This document shows, one piece after another, positions 45,319-56,230 of a DNA stretch of 64,000 nt. The notes beneath the pieces were generated by a model, which was not told the DNA's origin, did not search any database, and saw nothing but the letters and a program-made list of their open reading frames with translations. The translations under genes and the position numbers were made by a program. The first letter of the stretch is position 1, and each line of letters starts with the position of its first letter. Origin of the DNA: Triticum aestivum (taxonomy: Eukaryota > Streptophyta > Magnoliopsida > Poales > Poaceae). The stretch spans positions 124,129,116-124,193,115 of the forward strand of contig NC_057797.1 of the NCBI RefSeq assembly GCF_018294505.1. Reading direction: 5' to 3'.

Positions 45319-45802
45319 AAAAGGGGGAGAAGCATATGAGTTTCATAGTCTTCTAGCAGGTCCATATGGGCGGTTACTTTATGCTTTGCCTAGTGTTTAC
45401 AACTCTCATTTTGATACATTTGGTTCTTTGAGTTGTAACACTTAAACTCGATGGTCGCCTGCTACTCATTTGCTACTTTGTGATGCGATGATAAATTCCG
45501 CATGTGCGACGATAAATTCCGCACTTAGATCAATTTGCAGACGTCCATTTTCCATTATGCGTGTCATTATATTCACATACCTTTCATGCATGATGAGTTG
45601 TCATCATAAGTTGAAGAGGATCTCCACAAGTACAACCTGCCATGTGCATTTGCATTCCAAAAGCAAATTACTTATATGCACATCTTCAGGGGGAGCCCCT
45701 ACAACTTATGAAGATAATTCCTTACCCTTTACAATTTCACATATTATATTCCCCGTTGAAAACTTCAACTAGTTTGTCATCAATCACCAAAAAGGGGGAG
45801 AT
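45319..45802 (+). promoter_or_regulatory. Repeated polypurine tracts
   Basis: AAAAGGGGGAGAAG at 45319-45332, AGGGGGAG at 45688-45695 and AAAAAGGGGGAGAT at 45789-45802. The last touches the 3' LTR and is the likely primer for plus-strand DNA. Multiple upstream copies are, as far as I recall, a described feature of Sireviruses. Confidence 0.7.
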
Positions 45803-47177
45803 TGTAAGTGCATCTAGTGCCACCCCTAGTTGGTTTTGGAGTATTGACGACAAACCTAGTTGAGGGACTAATGTGTTTGTGAGAATTGCAGGATAACACA
45901 GGTAGAAGTCCCTCATTGATTCGGTTTTCCTACCAGAGATGACCCCTAAAAATGTATGAAGACATTGAAGTCAAAGGTGGTATGTGAAGATATTCACATT
46001 GAAGACTATGACAAGAGAATACATCGCATGAAGACTGGAGTGCGAAGATTTAGATCTTTCATAGTTCTTTTTCTTCTTTGTTGAGTCATAGGAACCACCG
46101 TACTGTTAAGTGGGGTCCAAGAGAACCAGTCAGAATGACTGAAGTGATGCTTAACCAAAATCCTATGTCTTCGAGTGAAGACTATGAGAGCGAATCTTGT
46201 CCAGAGTTGGACAAGTCAGCTTTGCTTGTAGCCCAAGTAAAGTTGTCGTGTGTGTTTGAAATCTGACCGTTGGAACATGTGTCAGTTCCTTAGTGACCCA
46301 GGGTCATTTCGGACAAATCAGGTCGGGTTGCCTAGTGGCTATAAATAGCCCACCCCCTACAACCATAAACGGTTGGCTGCTCAGAGTTAGAGTACGGCTT
46401 TTGTCATTTGAGAGCAACCCACCTCGAAGCCTTTGAGAGAGAATTCCTTGCGAGGATAAAGCCCTAAACACCCAGAGCCAAAGAGTGTTAGGCATCACTT
46501 AAGTCTTCCTGTCTGTGTGATCTGAAGACTTATTACACTTGAGAACTGTGAATCCTCCAGCCGGTTAGGCGTCGCGTTCTGAGCATCCAAGAGTCATTGT
46601 GGATCGCCGGTGAACGAAGTCTGTGAAGGTTTGGGAGTCTACCTTGAAGACTTACCAGAGTGATTGGGCGAGGTCTGTGTGACCTTAGCTCAAGGGGGAT
46701 AGGGTGAGGACTAGGTGTCCTGAGCTACGTGTTCAGGACTGGGTTTCCGGGACTGTGTGTCCTCGGGTTTAAATACCTAGCTGTCGTAACCAGACGTACA
46801 GTTGTCACAGCAACTGGAACTGGTCCAACAAATCATTGTCTTCAACGAGTCACTGGTTTCATCCTTCCCTTCCCTTTACTTACTGTTGGTCCTTGTGAAG
46901 TCATTGTATGATGCATTATCTTTTGTCTTCACTGAGTGACTGCTTGTTCTGATTGGCTTCATAATATCTTCCTACCTGATCCTTACTACCTAGCTGCTAT
47001 TAGTCATTGTGCTTTCACTTCACTGAATACTTGACTATGGTTTGCCTAGTGTAGTCTACCTTCCACTGCATGGTAATAGGTTTATTTCTATCGTTTGTCT
47101 TCGAAACTTCCACGTTTTGAAGACTCTCATAAAAATCGCCTATTCACCCCCCCTCTAGTCGATATAACGCACTTTCA
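45803..47177 (+). repeat. 3' LTR of the copia element
   Basis: 1,375 bp, same ends as 32581-33962. TATAAATA at 46340-46347. It is followed directly by the TSD ATCGT and the resumed CACTA exon. Confidence 0.94.
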
Positions 47178-47420
47178 ATCGTCCACCGCAACAGCTCGAC
47201 GTCCCTCGTCCTCCTCCCCGAATGAGGATTCGTCATCCATCTCGTCGTCCCGCCGGTTCAGCCGCCCCGTCCTCCACCTCCAAGGAGCTGCTCCGACGAT
47301 CGCCTCGTCTATCGCGGTTGCTCCATCCCCACAGCGCCGCCTTAACCTGCTCCACCGGAACCGCATCATCCTCACCGACTCCTCGGACGAAGCCGAGGCC
47401 TACTCGACGCCACCAAAGAG

Positions 47421-48298
47421 GTTGTACACTCATCACATTGCACCTTCTCCTTAGCTCGACCACCCAGCGCCGACGGTGCCCCATCCCACACCACATGGAG
47501 CGGCTAACTTGAAGCCGGCGCCGCGGGCGACACCTCCACCGTGGCTCTCCCCCAGTGCGAGGCCCCTTCGGTGGCGGCGTCCATACTAGCCGGATCTGCT
47601 GCTGCTGCTCCGGCTCTCGCTCGCTCGCGCTGCTGCTGCTCCAGCTCTCGCTCGATCGCTCGCTCGCCCAGCTGCTGCTGCTCCGCCTCCTGCTTGCTCG
47701 CTCGCTCGCGCTGCTGTTGCTGCTCTCCCCATCGCTCATGCTGCTACTCTGCTCTGACTTAGCTACACTTCAGTCGACTGAATCGACTTTTGGGTCAGTC
47801 GATTTTCAGGGGGTGGGGGGCTCGCCGGAGTTAAGGAAGAACCACCCGCAGCGGGGACGGGGGCTCGCCAGATAGGTACCCCACTATCTATCTTAGTGTT
47901 CAGGGTGGGGCGGGGGGGCCTATAGGGCGGGCCTGGGCGGCGGCAGACCAACGGTGGGGAGTTGTTTCGGGGTGGCGAGGCAGTGCTGGGGCCGGCGGTT
48001 CGGCCGGTGGTGGCTGGCAGCTCAAGGGGGTGCAGGTTGAAGATGAACTGCAGGCCCTCCCTAAACTACATGTCAAGTGCCTCTCCGCTACGATTGCGTT
48101 TAGTTTCGACAGTAACATTCAGATTCCAAAGTAAATTTTAGTTTCGACAGTTAAGTTCAGAGTCAACAGTTTTTACCTCATCTGTTCTAGGCAGGTGGTT
48201 TTTGGTGATGTAAATTTTACATCTATTTTACATCATCTATTGGAGATGCTATTAGAATCCCACTTGAGATTGATGATGTATGTCTTGTGCTGCTTTAG
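47421..48298 (+). other. Intron 1 of the CACTA gene
   Basis: GTTGTACACTC at the donor side, TGCTGCTTTAG at the proposed acceptor. It is unusually GC-rich for a plant intron between 47500 and 48060 and contains the CTG/CTCG low-complexity tract listed below and G-runs near 47810-47915. A palindrome CAGTCGACTG is at 47771. Confidence 0.5.
47597..47754 (+). repeat. CTG / CTCG low-complexity tract
   Basis: Alternating blocks of (CTG)3-4CTCC and (CTCG)2-4C over about 158 bp, for example GCTGCTGCTGCTCC followed by GCTCTCGCTCGCTCGCG. It looks like a minisatellite with a unit of roughly 55-60 bp, imperfectly repeated about three times. Confidence 0.75.
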
Positions 48299-49551
48299 CC
48301 TTGACGTCTTACGGCTCACCGGGGCTGCTCCAACGACAAAACGATCCATCACAACAAAGCAGTGCCCTGGACGCCGTCTACAGATTCCTTAGATCTTCCT
48401 CCACACCTCCGACAACCACCTCTGCCTCAACTGCTTCAGCGACCAACCCAATGATGCTGAGGTCGACACGACTACGGCAAAGAGGTTGTACACTTGTTGC
48501 ATCACTTATTACTATACATTCATGTCGATCCATTAGGGCTATTTTGGTTCGACGGAAAAACATAGCAATAGGTAATTTTCCAATGGCACTCTACTATTCA
48601 ATTATTCATGCATTTTTTTAAAAGGAATGAAGCAAAACATCCACCTGGACCTACTTTTCAAAATCCTATGCATGAAAACAAGACCAAGTGCATTAGTGGC
48701 AGAATAACATTCTAACTGTACACGCTTTCATATGGTTTCACTTTATTTTGGCCATGTTTCTTTGCATTCCTCTGCTCTTGCAATTCCTGTAAACCAAACA
48801 CTCAAGTTGACAGAAATCCTGTGTTTACAAATGGTCTATTTACCATGTGCATTCCTATCCTATTCTGGTGTTTTTCCTATCCCTGCGTTTTTAGAATCAT
48901 GCAAGCCAAATGAGCCCTTACAGAATCACTTCAGTTATAGGTAGGTGTCGAAAGAAACTTTGTGTGGTTTGTCCTGCTCCTGCCGCGACGTCGTCCACCT
49001 CAACTGAGCTGCTCCATCGACAGAAACATCCACCAAACCAGACATCACGACTCCTGACCGTCTTTCGCCGCCTCAGATCTCCTTCCCTGCCGCCGGCACC
49101 CACCACAACGGCATCACCATCATCGACTCAGCAGATGAACCTGAGGAGTACACAGGTCCACAAGAGAGGTCGCACTCTTTTGTTTCTACTTATGTTTTGT
49201 ATTGCTTAAAATTACTTGCTACTTTATCGTCCTGTTCACCTCTTGGACTCCAAGTCAGGTCAAAATTAATGTTCAAACTTGAGTTCTAAATTAGTTGTGG
49301 GGCACATATCGAGGAAGCAATGAATAGTATCTCTGTCTAATATCTGGTTCACCTAGGGTATGCCTATGTTGTTCATCTTGGGTGGGAAACAAATAGTAAA
49401 GCAATCATCATTTGTCTTTTTATTAAATTAAAGCAATCATCAGCCTTTTATCATTATTTTTGGATCCATCCACTAGTTGTTACCATCACTCTAAATTTCT
49501 ACATGCTCTCCTTACATAATCTCACCATATATTTTTTCGTGTGCATGTCAG

Positions 49552-50642
49552 ATATTGTACACAGTCATGCTGAACATGTAGAGAAAAAGAGAAGAGTTTT
49601 GTGCGGCAATACAATGTCATGCAGACATCGCTCCATGGTGGGTTCAATGGCAAAACCTCCCCACACCTCTCCAGATTGTAATCCAGAGGAAGATATCTGT
49701 TCTGAGGCGGATTCAGACGCCGCTGACCACTCCTATTTACCCCCCAAGGTGTTTGCTCTACCTTGGCATGATGATGTTAGTCATATCATGCATATGTTGA
49801 CTTGCAGTGCCTACTTTTGACATCATATATGTCATCTGCTTAGTTTAGACATGTTCTGTAATGCCACCTGTTTAGTTTCTATATCATATATGGGAATTAT
49901 GCAGTCTCATGTCATTTAGCCAGCCATAATATACGTGAAATGTGAAATGCCATCCTGTTTAACCAGGCATCATATATTTGAACCATATCTTGCCCATTCT
50001 TTTCTTCATTACATTTCCATTTGTCGACAATGTTTGTACATTAAACTACTCTTCCTGTGAATCAACCATTTGGGTGGGAGATTGAAGAATCTGGAGTGAA
50101 AACAAGGCCTTCAGAGCAGACAGTGCTACCTGTCGAAGCAGATCTCTTGTTGGGTCCTGATAGCTCCTCAGAGATGGATTCAGAGACAGATGACCAGTCC
50201 TATTCCCCCACTGAGGTGTATGCTCTAACTTGGCACGGTTATACTGCTCATATCATGCATATGGTGTCTTGCATTGCATAGTTTAGACATCATATACACA
50301 ATATTCAACACCATGTTCTTAGTTCAGACATCATATCGATCTAATGCCCTCTGTTTAGCATATAAATCAAATATGTGAATTAAATGATGTGATCCTGATT
50401 ACTTAGATAACATGTAGGTGAATTATGTCATGCGATCCTGTTTAGTTATTCATCATATCTTTGAATTATGTTATGCTATGCTACCCAGTTTAGATAGACA
50501 TAATATATGTGAAATTATGTCATGCTATCCATTTTAGTTAAACAATATACATGTCAACTATTTGATGCCCTCTTTTCTCCATACTATCTATTGCATCTGT
50601 CATACAATGTCTATACATTCAACTATGTTTCCTGTTTATCAG
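49552..50642 (+). repeat. Duplicated exon-intron unit in the CACTA gene
   Basis: Exons IV and V end alike (SEADSDAADHSYLPPK versus SEMDSETDDQSYSPTE). The introns that follow begin alike (GTGTTTGCTCTACCTTGGCA versus GTGTATGCTCTAACTTGGCA), with donors 467 bp apart. The exon V acceptor is ATCAA where exon VI, otherwise similar at its start, has ATCAG. Confidence 0.65.
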
Positions 50643-50702
50643 CCATTCGAATTGGAGCGGGTGATGCCAGCATCTAGCGGACTAAAAACACGGTCTTCAA
50701 AT

Positions 50703-50948
50703 AAAACAGTGCTACCTCTTGGTGGAGATAGCACCCCGGTTGTACATGCACGAGAACCAGCCCTACCACACATATCCCAAACTCTCGCAGATTGTAACCC
50801 TACTGTGATGGACAGAGAAGCAGCTAAAACAGTGCCACCTCTTGGTGGAGATAGCACCCCGGTTGTACATGCACGAGAATCAGCCCTACCACGCATAACC
50901 CAAACTCTTGCAGATTGTACCCCTACTATGATGGATAGAGAACCAGCT
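50703..50948 (+). repeat. In-frame 123-bp tandem repeat
   Basis: Two copies, 50703-50825 and 50826-50948, both starting AAAACAGTGC. The period of 123 bp is 41 codons, so the gene frame is kept. Each encodes a segment like PLGGDSTPVVHARE..ALP. A few bases differ. Confidence 0.85.
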
Positions 50949-51674
50949 TCACCCAATCTAACCTGAACCCCAGCAGATAGTAACCCAGTTCCTGTTGACA
51001 CAGCACCATCTCCATGACAGAGCTCCCAAACAAGAGCAGTTAGTAAGGCAGCTCCAGTGCCCAAAGGGCCAGTACTACCACGGCAAACCCCAACTCCACC
51101 AGTTAGTACGCCTATTCCTATGGAGGAAGCATAACCAGCTAGTCGTAGTTTAGCATCTATTGCATTTGATGTTGTTAAATCGTATGTGGGTATCTTCCCA
51201 TCTTGGAAATATTATATTGTTTGTCCAGGAGTTATGTGTAAGTAATGTTATTCATGGAAATTACTTTTCTTTGTCCCATACATCCTACCTCCATGATGGT
51301 TATAATACATCAAATTTTCCCATTTTTCTCTATAGAGAAGGACCGATTTGGAAACTCGGGATGAGGTAACCTGTACTAATACCTCTGCTATCTTCAAGAA
51401 TGCTTGGTGGCAGTGTCAGAATTACCTGAAGAAAATGTATTTCACAGGCAAAGAAACTCATCAAATTCCCTTACGTTCTCCTGAGTCACATTTACTAGAC
51501 GATGAGTGGGAATGCCTTGTTCTATACTGGTCTCGAACCAAGAATGGGGTAAGGTCTATGAGCTCATTTTCTATTTTTAAGTACTATATTCTTGCGTCTT
51601 ACTGTACTCTATTCATGTAGAACAAGTGCCTAAACCTGAAGAACAACTGTTCTAATTTAAGATTCCATTGCTAT

Positions 51675-51859
51675 CATAGTTCAAGAAAGTGTTGGGCGTT
51701 AATTGTGCGTTTTGCCACCGCCTTGTGCTTTACTGACCAGAGCGCATGCTTACACGCAGTTATGCACAGATTAAGCGTAGTTATGCGCAATGTCTTTCGC
51801 CAACACCTAGAGCCTAGGCATGCTTAAGCGCTCGCTTAGGCGCGCCCTTTTTAACTATG
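51675..51859. mobile_element. MITE in intron VII, probably hAT type
   Basis: The ends CATAGTTCAAGAAAG and CCCTTTTTAACTATG form an imperfect TIR. The 8-bp duplication ATTGCTAT flanks it (51667-51674, 51860-51867). The interior repeats GCGCTCGCTTAGGCGCGCC-like words. It is 185 bp and non-coding. Confidence 0.65.
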
Positions 51860-53129
51860 ATTGCTATCGTGCATACTGCTTTGATCTTATATCGCTGTAT
51901 TTACTCATACAAACTTATTTTTAAATTGAAGGATCCAATCGAAACTCCAATGGCACAACAGGTATGTTCACGCATGTTTCTTTAACAGGCTTGCTCTTAT
52001 CAACAACTCTGTTGATTTCAATTTCAATTGTGTATACAGTTGACTTCTCATATCATGCACATTACTAGCATCACAACAGAACCAATAGTGTTGTTGTACA
52101 TGTAGACCCGTGGTACCCATCTGAAATCTTGTTGTGCCGTGTAGTTTCCCACGCTTTGTATTATTTCACTGCTGCTTTGTCTTGAACTGATATGATATGA
52201 ACCGTGTCTCTATTTTGATTTGGCAAGACAATGCAGTGACCATAGGACATAGATATATGTTTGTTTGATGCTTTTATTATGTACTAGTACTTGGCAATAG
52301 AAGACTTGGTAGTTTAATCTTGTCCACCATACTAATGAACTGGTTCACCGAAATGAGTTTCATATACTAGTACATGCTAAACCTGTTATGTGTCTGCTTG
52401 TTTCTTCTTTTAGAATGCTGACAGAACATTGGGGAAGAGTGCCTTATTAAGCAATGGTAAAGGAAGTAATGCAGATAAGGTTCAGGATAGTGACACATCC
52501 TTGTTGGTCTCCAACAAAGCTGATAAAACAACTAAGGAAGACTATCTTGAAGACAGTGAGACAACCCCAAAGTCCTGTCTTGGTTTAGTGTTCGAGTTAC
52601 TGGCCACTACCGCTTGCACAAGCTATTCAAACTCACTGTCTGAATCATTTCGGTTTCTTGAGTCTCAACTACAAGCTGAAAGACATTGATTAGTTGTGCT
52701 GCGACAAGAAGCGGAAGGACTGCGGAAGTCCCTGGAGCATTCAGATGCATACTTTCTGGTGCAACAGCAAGCATTGGAGGATTTTAGCGCCAAACAGGAC
52801 AAAGCTAATAAGCTTGCTAAGCTTATTGCCAGCATGGTGGATACCACGTTTCTTGATCTCTTCTGAAGTTGTTTTAGTTATGCTCTTGTTTTGCTGCTGG
52901 GTTTATTTGCACTAGTGGCCAATTTTGACGGACAATGTTTGTAATATGATGCTTTGTTCCCTATATTTGCACTGGTGGTGAACATTGATGCCCAGTGGAT
53001 GTATATGTGTAATAGCAGTAATAGGCTAGCGTTAATTGCTTGCTTATTTATTTCCTTATTGTCTTGTTTAGTTGTTTGCTTGTAGTCACTATAGTTCTTT
53101 TTCTGTGATTTTCTAGTGGCCACAATAAC

Positions 53130-54373
53130 CTATTTTTCGAAACTAGGCCAAAATAATCATGGCAACACACGGACTTTTGTAACCATGGGCCTCCTGCGGG
53201 CCGTAGGATCCATTGGCCTTCTATACGGGCCGTAGGATACATGGGCCTTCCACGGGCCGTATGATCCATGGGCCTTTTACGGTCCGTAGGATCCATGGGC
53301 CTTCTACGTGGCGTATCTTCATTTCGCCAATCATCGGCCGTATTATTCATGGACAATAACGGGCCGTTAATAGGCTGTATTTGATAACTCTATGAAAACA
53401 TCCCAACGGGTTTTTTTCAACATGAAAACGGCCCAATGTATTAATGGGCCACAAACGGGCCGACTGTAACCACGGGCTGAATTTGGCCCACAAGCAGAAA
53501 ATGACAGTAACGGGTCATAAGTAACCGAATGCTGGAAATGAGCCCAAGAATAAATGGTCCCTGAGAAGGCCAAAAGATAACAGGGCTGGAAACGGCCCAA
53601 CGGAATAATGGGTCGTTAGTGCGTATAAAGTGATACACTGTTCATTACGGGCCAGTTTTACCACGCGCCATTAAGGGGCCGAGGGTTACTAAGGGCCTCA
53701 TATGGGCCGAAAGACGTCATGGGCCATACATGGGCCAGAAATTAAAACGGGTTGGAATTATATTGGACGGCCCAGATGACGCTACTGGGCCTAACTCGGA
53801 TAGGCCATAAACGAGCCCTGGGATAGCGGGCTGTAAATGGGCTATATGCGAACAACCGTTAACAGGCTTGCCATGGCCCGGCCCGCCACCTTTTGACCAA
53901 GTCAAACGGGCCGGCCTTTTCACAGAAATGGGCCTCTGTTGGTCCGTGCCACGTGTCGATGTATCATAGGCGCTTTGGGTCCAATGAGTGGATGACATCT
54001 GTCCCAACGGTGAGCTGACACGTGTTTCCTCCAGCCAATGATGATTTTACACGTGGAAAATCCCCATTGGCCGGGGCTGTTAACAGGTTATCTGATCCAA
54101 AATCGGACCCGATAGCTTAATGATGTTCCGTTATGGTGGATACCACGTGTTGGTCACCCTTGACGAAAGCACTTCTATGACACGCGATATATCGTCATGG
54201 AAGTGGACACATCCGTGATGATAATTTTTGTAATGTCATGGAACACTTCTACGACAGCACAAGTATGACTATCTTGATTCTGTCATAAATTTGTCATGGA
54301 TGTACATGCATGACAGAAAACGTGACCTACTGTGACAAACATGTACCATCACGGAAGTGTATTTTTTGTAATG
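53130..54373 (+). mobile_element. CACTA right terminal region
   Basis: Dozens of short GGGCC-centred repeats (CATGGGCCTTCTAC, GGGCCGTAGGATCCATGGG and variants, often inverted) from 53190 to about 53960. A non-repetitive arm follows (ACGTGTTTCCTCC..GGATACCACGTG), then the terminus CGGAAGTGTATTTTTTGTAATG ending at 54373. Such subterminal repeats bind the TnpA-like protein in CACTA elements. The terminal TAATG is one base from the canonical TAGTG. Confidence 0.7.
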
Positions 54374-54863
54374 AATCACTTGACTCAACTAGGAGTTAAT
54401 CTTCTGGTTGATAGTGTCATTGACAGAGTTCTTCAATCACTCCCACCAAGCTACAAAAGCTTCATGATGAACTATAATATGCAAGGGATCGATAAGACAA
54501 TTCCTGAGCTCTTCGCGATGCTAAAGGCCGCGGAGGAAGAAATCAAGAAGGAGCATCAAGTGTTGATGGTTAACAAGCCCACTAGTTTCAAGAAAAAAGG
54601 CAAAGGGAAGAAGGGGAACTTCAAGAAGAACGGCAAGCAAGTTGCTGCTCAAGTGAAGAAGCCCAAGTATAGACCTAAGCCTGAGACTGGGTGCTTCTAC
54701 TGCAAAGGGACTAGTCACTAGAAGTGGAACTGCCCCAAGTATTTGGCGGATAAGAAGGATGGCAAAGTGAAAGGGGCTACGGATTAGGCGAAGATTGGCT
54801 AAGGACGAGGTGACGATGCGCGTGGGAAATGGTTCCATAGTCTATGTGATCGCCGTCGACACG
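54374..54863 (+). pseudogene. Angela-like copia gag fragment
   Basis: The frame resumes directly at the CACTA end (NHLTQLGVNLLVDSV) and reads the Gag of Angela/BARE-type elements: LPPSYKSFMMNYNMQ, LKAAEEEIKKEHQVLMVNK, a basic KKKGKGKKGNFKKNG stretch and a zinc knuckle CFYCKGTSH-x-KWNC in which the residue after His is a TAG stop (54718-54720). It is cut at 54864 by a gypsy LTR. The N-terminal part of this gag is not found left of the CACTA unit. Confidence 0.8.
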
Positions 54864-56229
54864 TGATGTCTACTACACAACCTTCTTCTTGTAGATGTTG
54901 TTGGGCCTCCAAGTGCAGAGGTTTGTAGGACAGTAGCAAATTTCCCTCAAGTGGATGACCTAAGTTTATCAATCCGTAGGAGGCGTAGGATGAAGATGGT
55001 CTCTCTCAAACAACCCTGCAAGCAAATAACAAAGAGTCTCTTGTGTCCCCAACACACCCAATACAATGGTAAATTGTATAGGTGCACTAGTTTGGCGAAG
55101 AGATGGTGATACAAGTGCAATATGGATGGTAGATATAGGTTTTCATAATCTGAAAATATAAAAACAGCAAGGTAACTAATCATAAAAGTGAGCGTAAACG
55201 GTATTGCAATGCTAGGAAACAAGGCCTAGGGTTCATACTTTCACTAGTGCAAGTTCTCTCAACAATAATAAGATAGTTGGATCATATAACTATCCCTCAA
55301 CATGCAACAAAGAGTCACTCCAAAGTCACTAATAGTGGAGAACAAACAAAGAGATTATGGTAGGGTACGAAACCACCTCAAAGCTATTCTTTCCAATCAA
55401 TCCGTTGGGCTATTCCTATAGGTGTCACAAACAGCCCTAGAGTTCGTACTAGAATAACACCTTAAGACACAAATCAACCAAAACCCTAATGTCACCTAGA
55501 TACTCCAATGTCACCTCAAGTATCCGTGAGTATGATTATACGATATGCATCACACAATCTCAGATTCATCTATTCAACCAACACATAGAACCTCAAAGAG
55601 TGCCCCAAAGTTTCTACCGGAGAGTCAAGATAAAAACGTGTGCCAACCCCTATGCATAGGTTCATGGGTGGAACACGCAAGTTGATCACCAAAACATACA
55701 TCAAGGGAATCAATAGAATACCCCATTGTCACCATGGGTATCCCACGCAAGACATACATCAAGTGTTCTCAAATCCTTAAAGACTCAATCTGATAAGATA
55801 ACTTCAAAGGGAAAACTCAATCCATTACAAGAGAGTAGAGGGGGAGAAACATCATAAGATCCAACTATAATAGCAAAGCTCGTGATACATCAAGATCATG
55901 CCACCTCAAGAACACGAGAGAGAGAGATCAAACACATAGCTACTGGTACATACCCTCAGCCCCGAGTGAGAAATACTCCCTCCTCATCACGGAGAGCACC
56001 GGGATGATGAAGATAGCCACCGAAGAGGGATTCCCCCTCCGGCTGGGTGCCAGAACATGTCTAGATTGGTTTTCGGTGGCTACGGAGGCTTCTGGTGGCA
56101 GAACTCCCGATCTATATTGTTCCCCGATTGTTTTAGGGTATATGGAGATATATAGGAGGAAGAAGTACGTCAGGGGAGCCACGAGGGGCCCACGAGGGTG
56201 GAGGGTGCGCCCCCCAACCTCGTGCCTCA
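54864..56229 (-). repeat. Truncated gypsy LTR (WHAM/Sabrina group)
   Basis: Starts TGATGTCTACTACACAACC on the plus strand and continues with sequence typical of WHAM-like Triticeae LTRs, including the shared late part (GTATATGGAGATATATAGGAGGAAGAAGTACGTC, GGGGCCCACGAGGGTGGAGGG) also seen in the Sabrina-like LTR at 8950. It ends prematurely at CCTCGTGCCTCA, where the next element begins. The expected end GGAGACGTATCA is missing. Orientation is inferred from the Sabrina-like LTR. Confidence 0.7.
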
Positions 56230-56230
56230 T

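Larger units (their letters stand above)
32581..47177 (+). mobile_element. Maximus/Sirevirus-type copia element
   Basis: 14,597 bp, flanked by a perfect TSD ATCGT (32576-32580 and 47178-47182). LTRs are 1,382 and 1,375 bp (TGTAAGTGCATC to CGCACTTTCA). Order of parts: LTR, initiator-Met-type primer site, gag with zinc knuckle, protease-integrase-RT-RNase H (copia order), a 1.3-kb spacer with promoter-like signals, an envelope-like region, several purine tracts, LTR. Size, order and the extra region fit the Sirevirus group, in which wheat and barley Maximus belongs. All coding parts carry stops or shifts. By eye about 40 of 1,375 LTR positions differ, fewer per base than in the neighbouring gypsy element. 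Confidence 0.93.
23341..52866 (+). pseudogene. Interrupted multi-exon CACTA gene with repeated exons
   Basis: Proposed exons: I = 23341-23426 + 32517-32580 + 47183-47420 (split by two retrotransposons); II 48299-48484; III 48941-49168; IV 49552-49748; V 50066-50215; VI 50643 to about 51180; VII 51336-51548; VIII 51932-51961; IX 52414-52866. Exon I stays open from ATG 23341 over 388 nt once one TSD copy per insertion is left out. Exons I-III all end in phase 1 at (C/A)AGAG|GT and resemble each other (ELLxRQ, LRSxSxPP, TTTAS). II and III have lengths divisible by 3. IV joins in phase and the rest run in phase 0. VII (KNAWWQCQNYLKKMYF..DDEWECLVLYW) resembles the Transposase_24/TnpA-type proteins of CACTA elements. 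IX ends in a heptad-rich segment. Damage: exon V acceptor AA instead of AG, stops at 50964, 51015 and 51132 in VI, and 52687 in IX. Confidence 0.6.
23041..54373 (+). mobile_element. CACTA-type unit carrying two nested retrotransposons
   Basis: The right end is clear: 54373 closes a CACTA-like terminus (CATTACAAAAAATACACTTCCG on the reverse strand, one change from CACTA), preceded by 1.2 kb of GGGCC-rich subterminal repeats. Left of these lies a forward-strand gene that reads across both retrotransposon insertions. Removing the two nested elements leaves about 7.7 kb. I found no matching left TIR near 23.0 kb or elsewhere. The left boundary is therefore the first base I would assign by continuity, and it could be off by hundreds of bases. 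The unit encodes no recognisable TnpD-type transposase, so it was probably non-autonomous or is truncated. Confidence 0.55.

Noticed and set aside
47233..47739. Serine-rich reverse-strand frame near the CACTA exon I
   Set aside because: Produced by the CTG/CTCG low-complexity tract and by the mirror of exon I.
47760..47800. CAGTCGACTG palindrome and neighbouring GTCAGTCGATTTTCAGG as a recombination site
   Set aside because: A single short palindrome in a GC-rich intron, with no partner site or recombinase.
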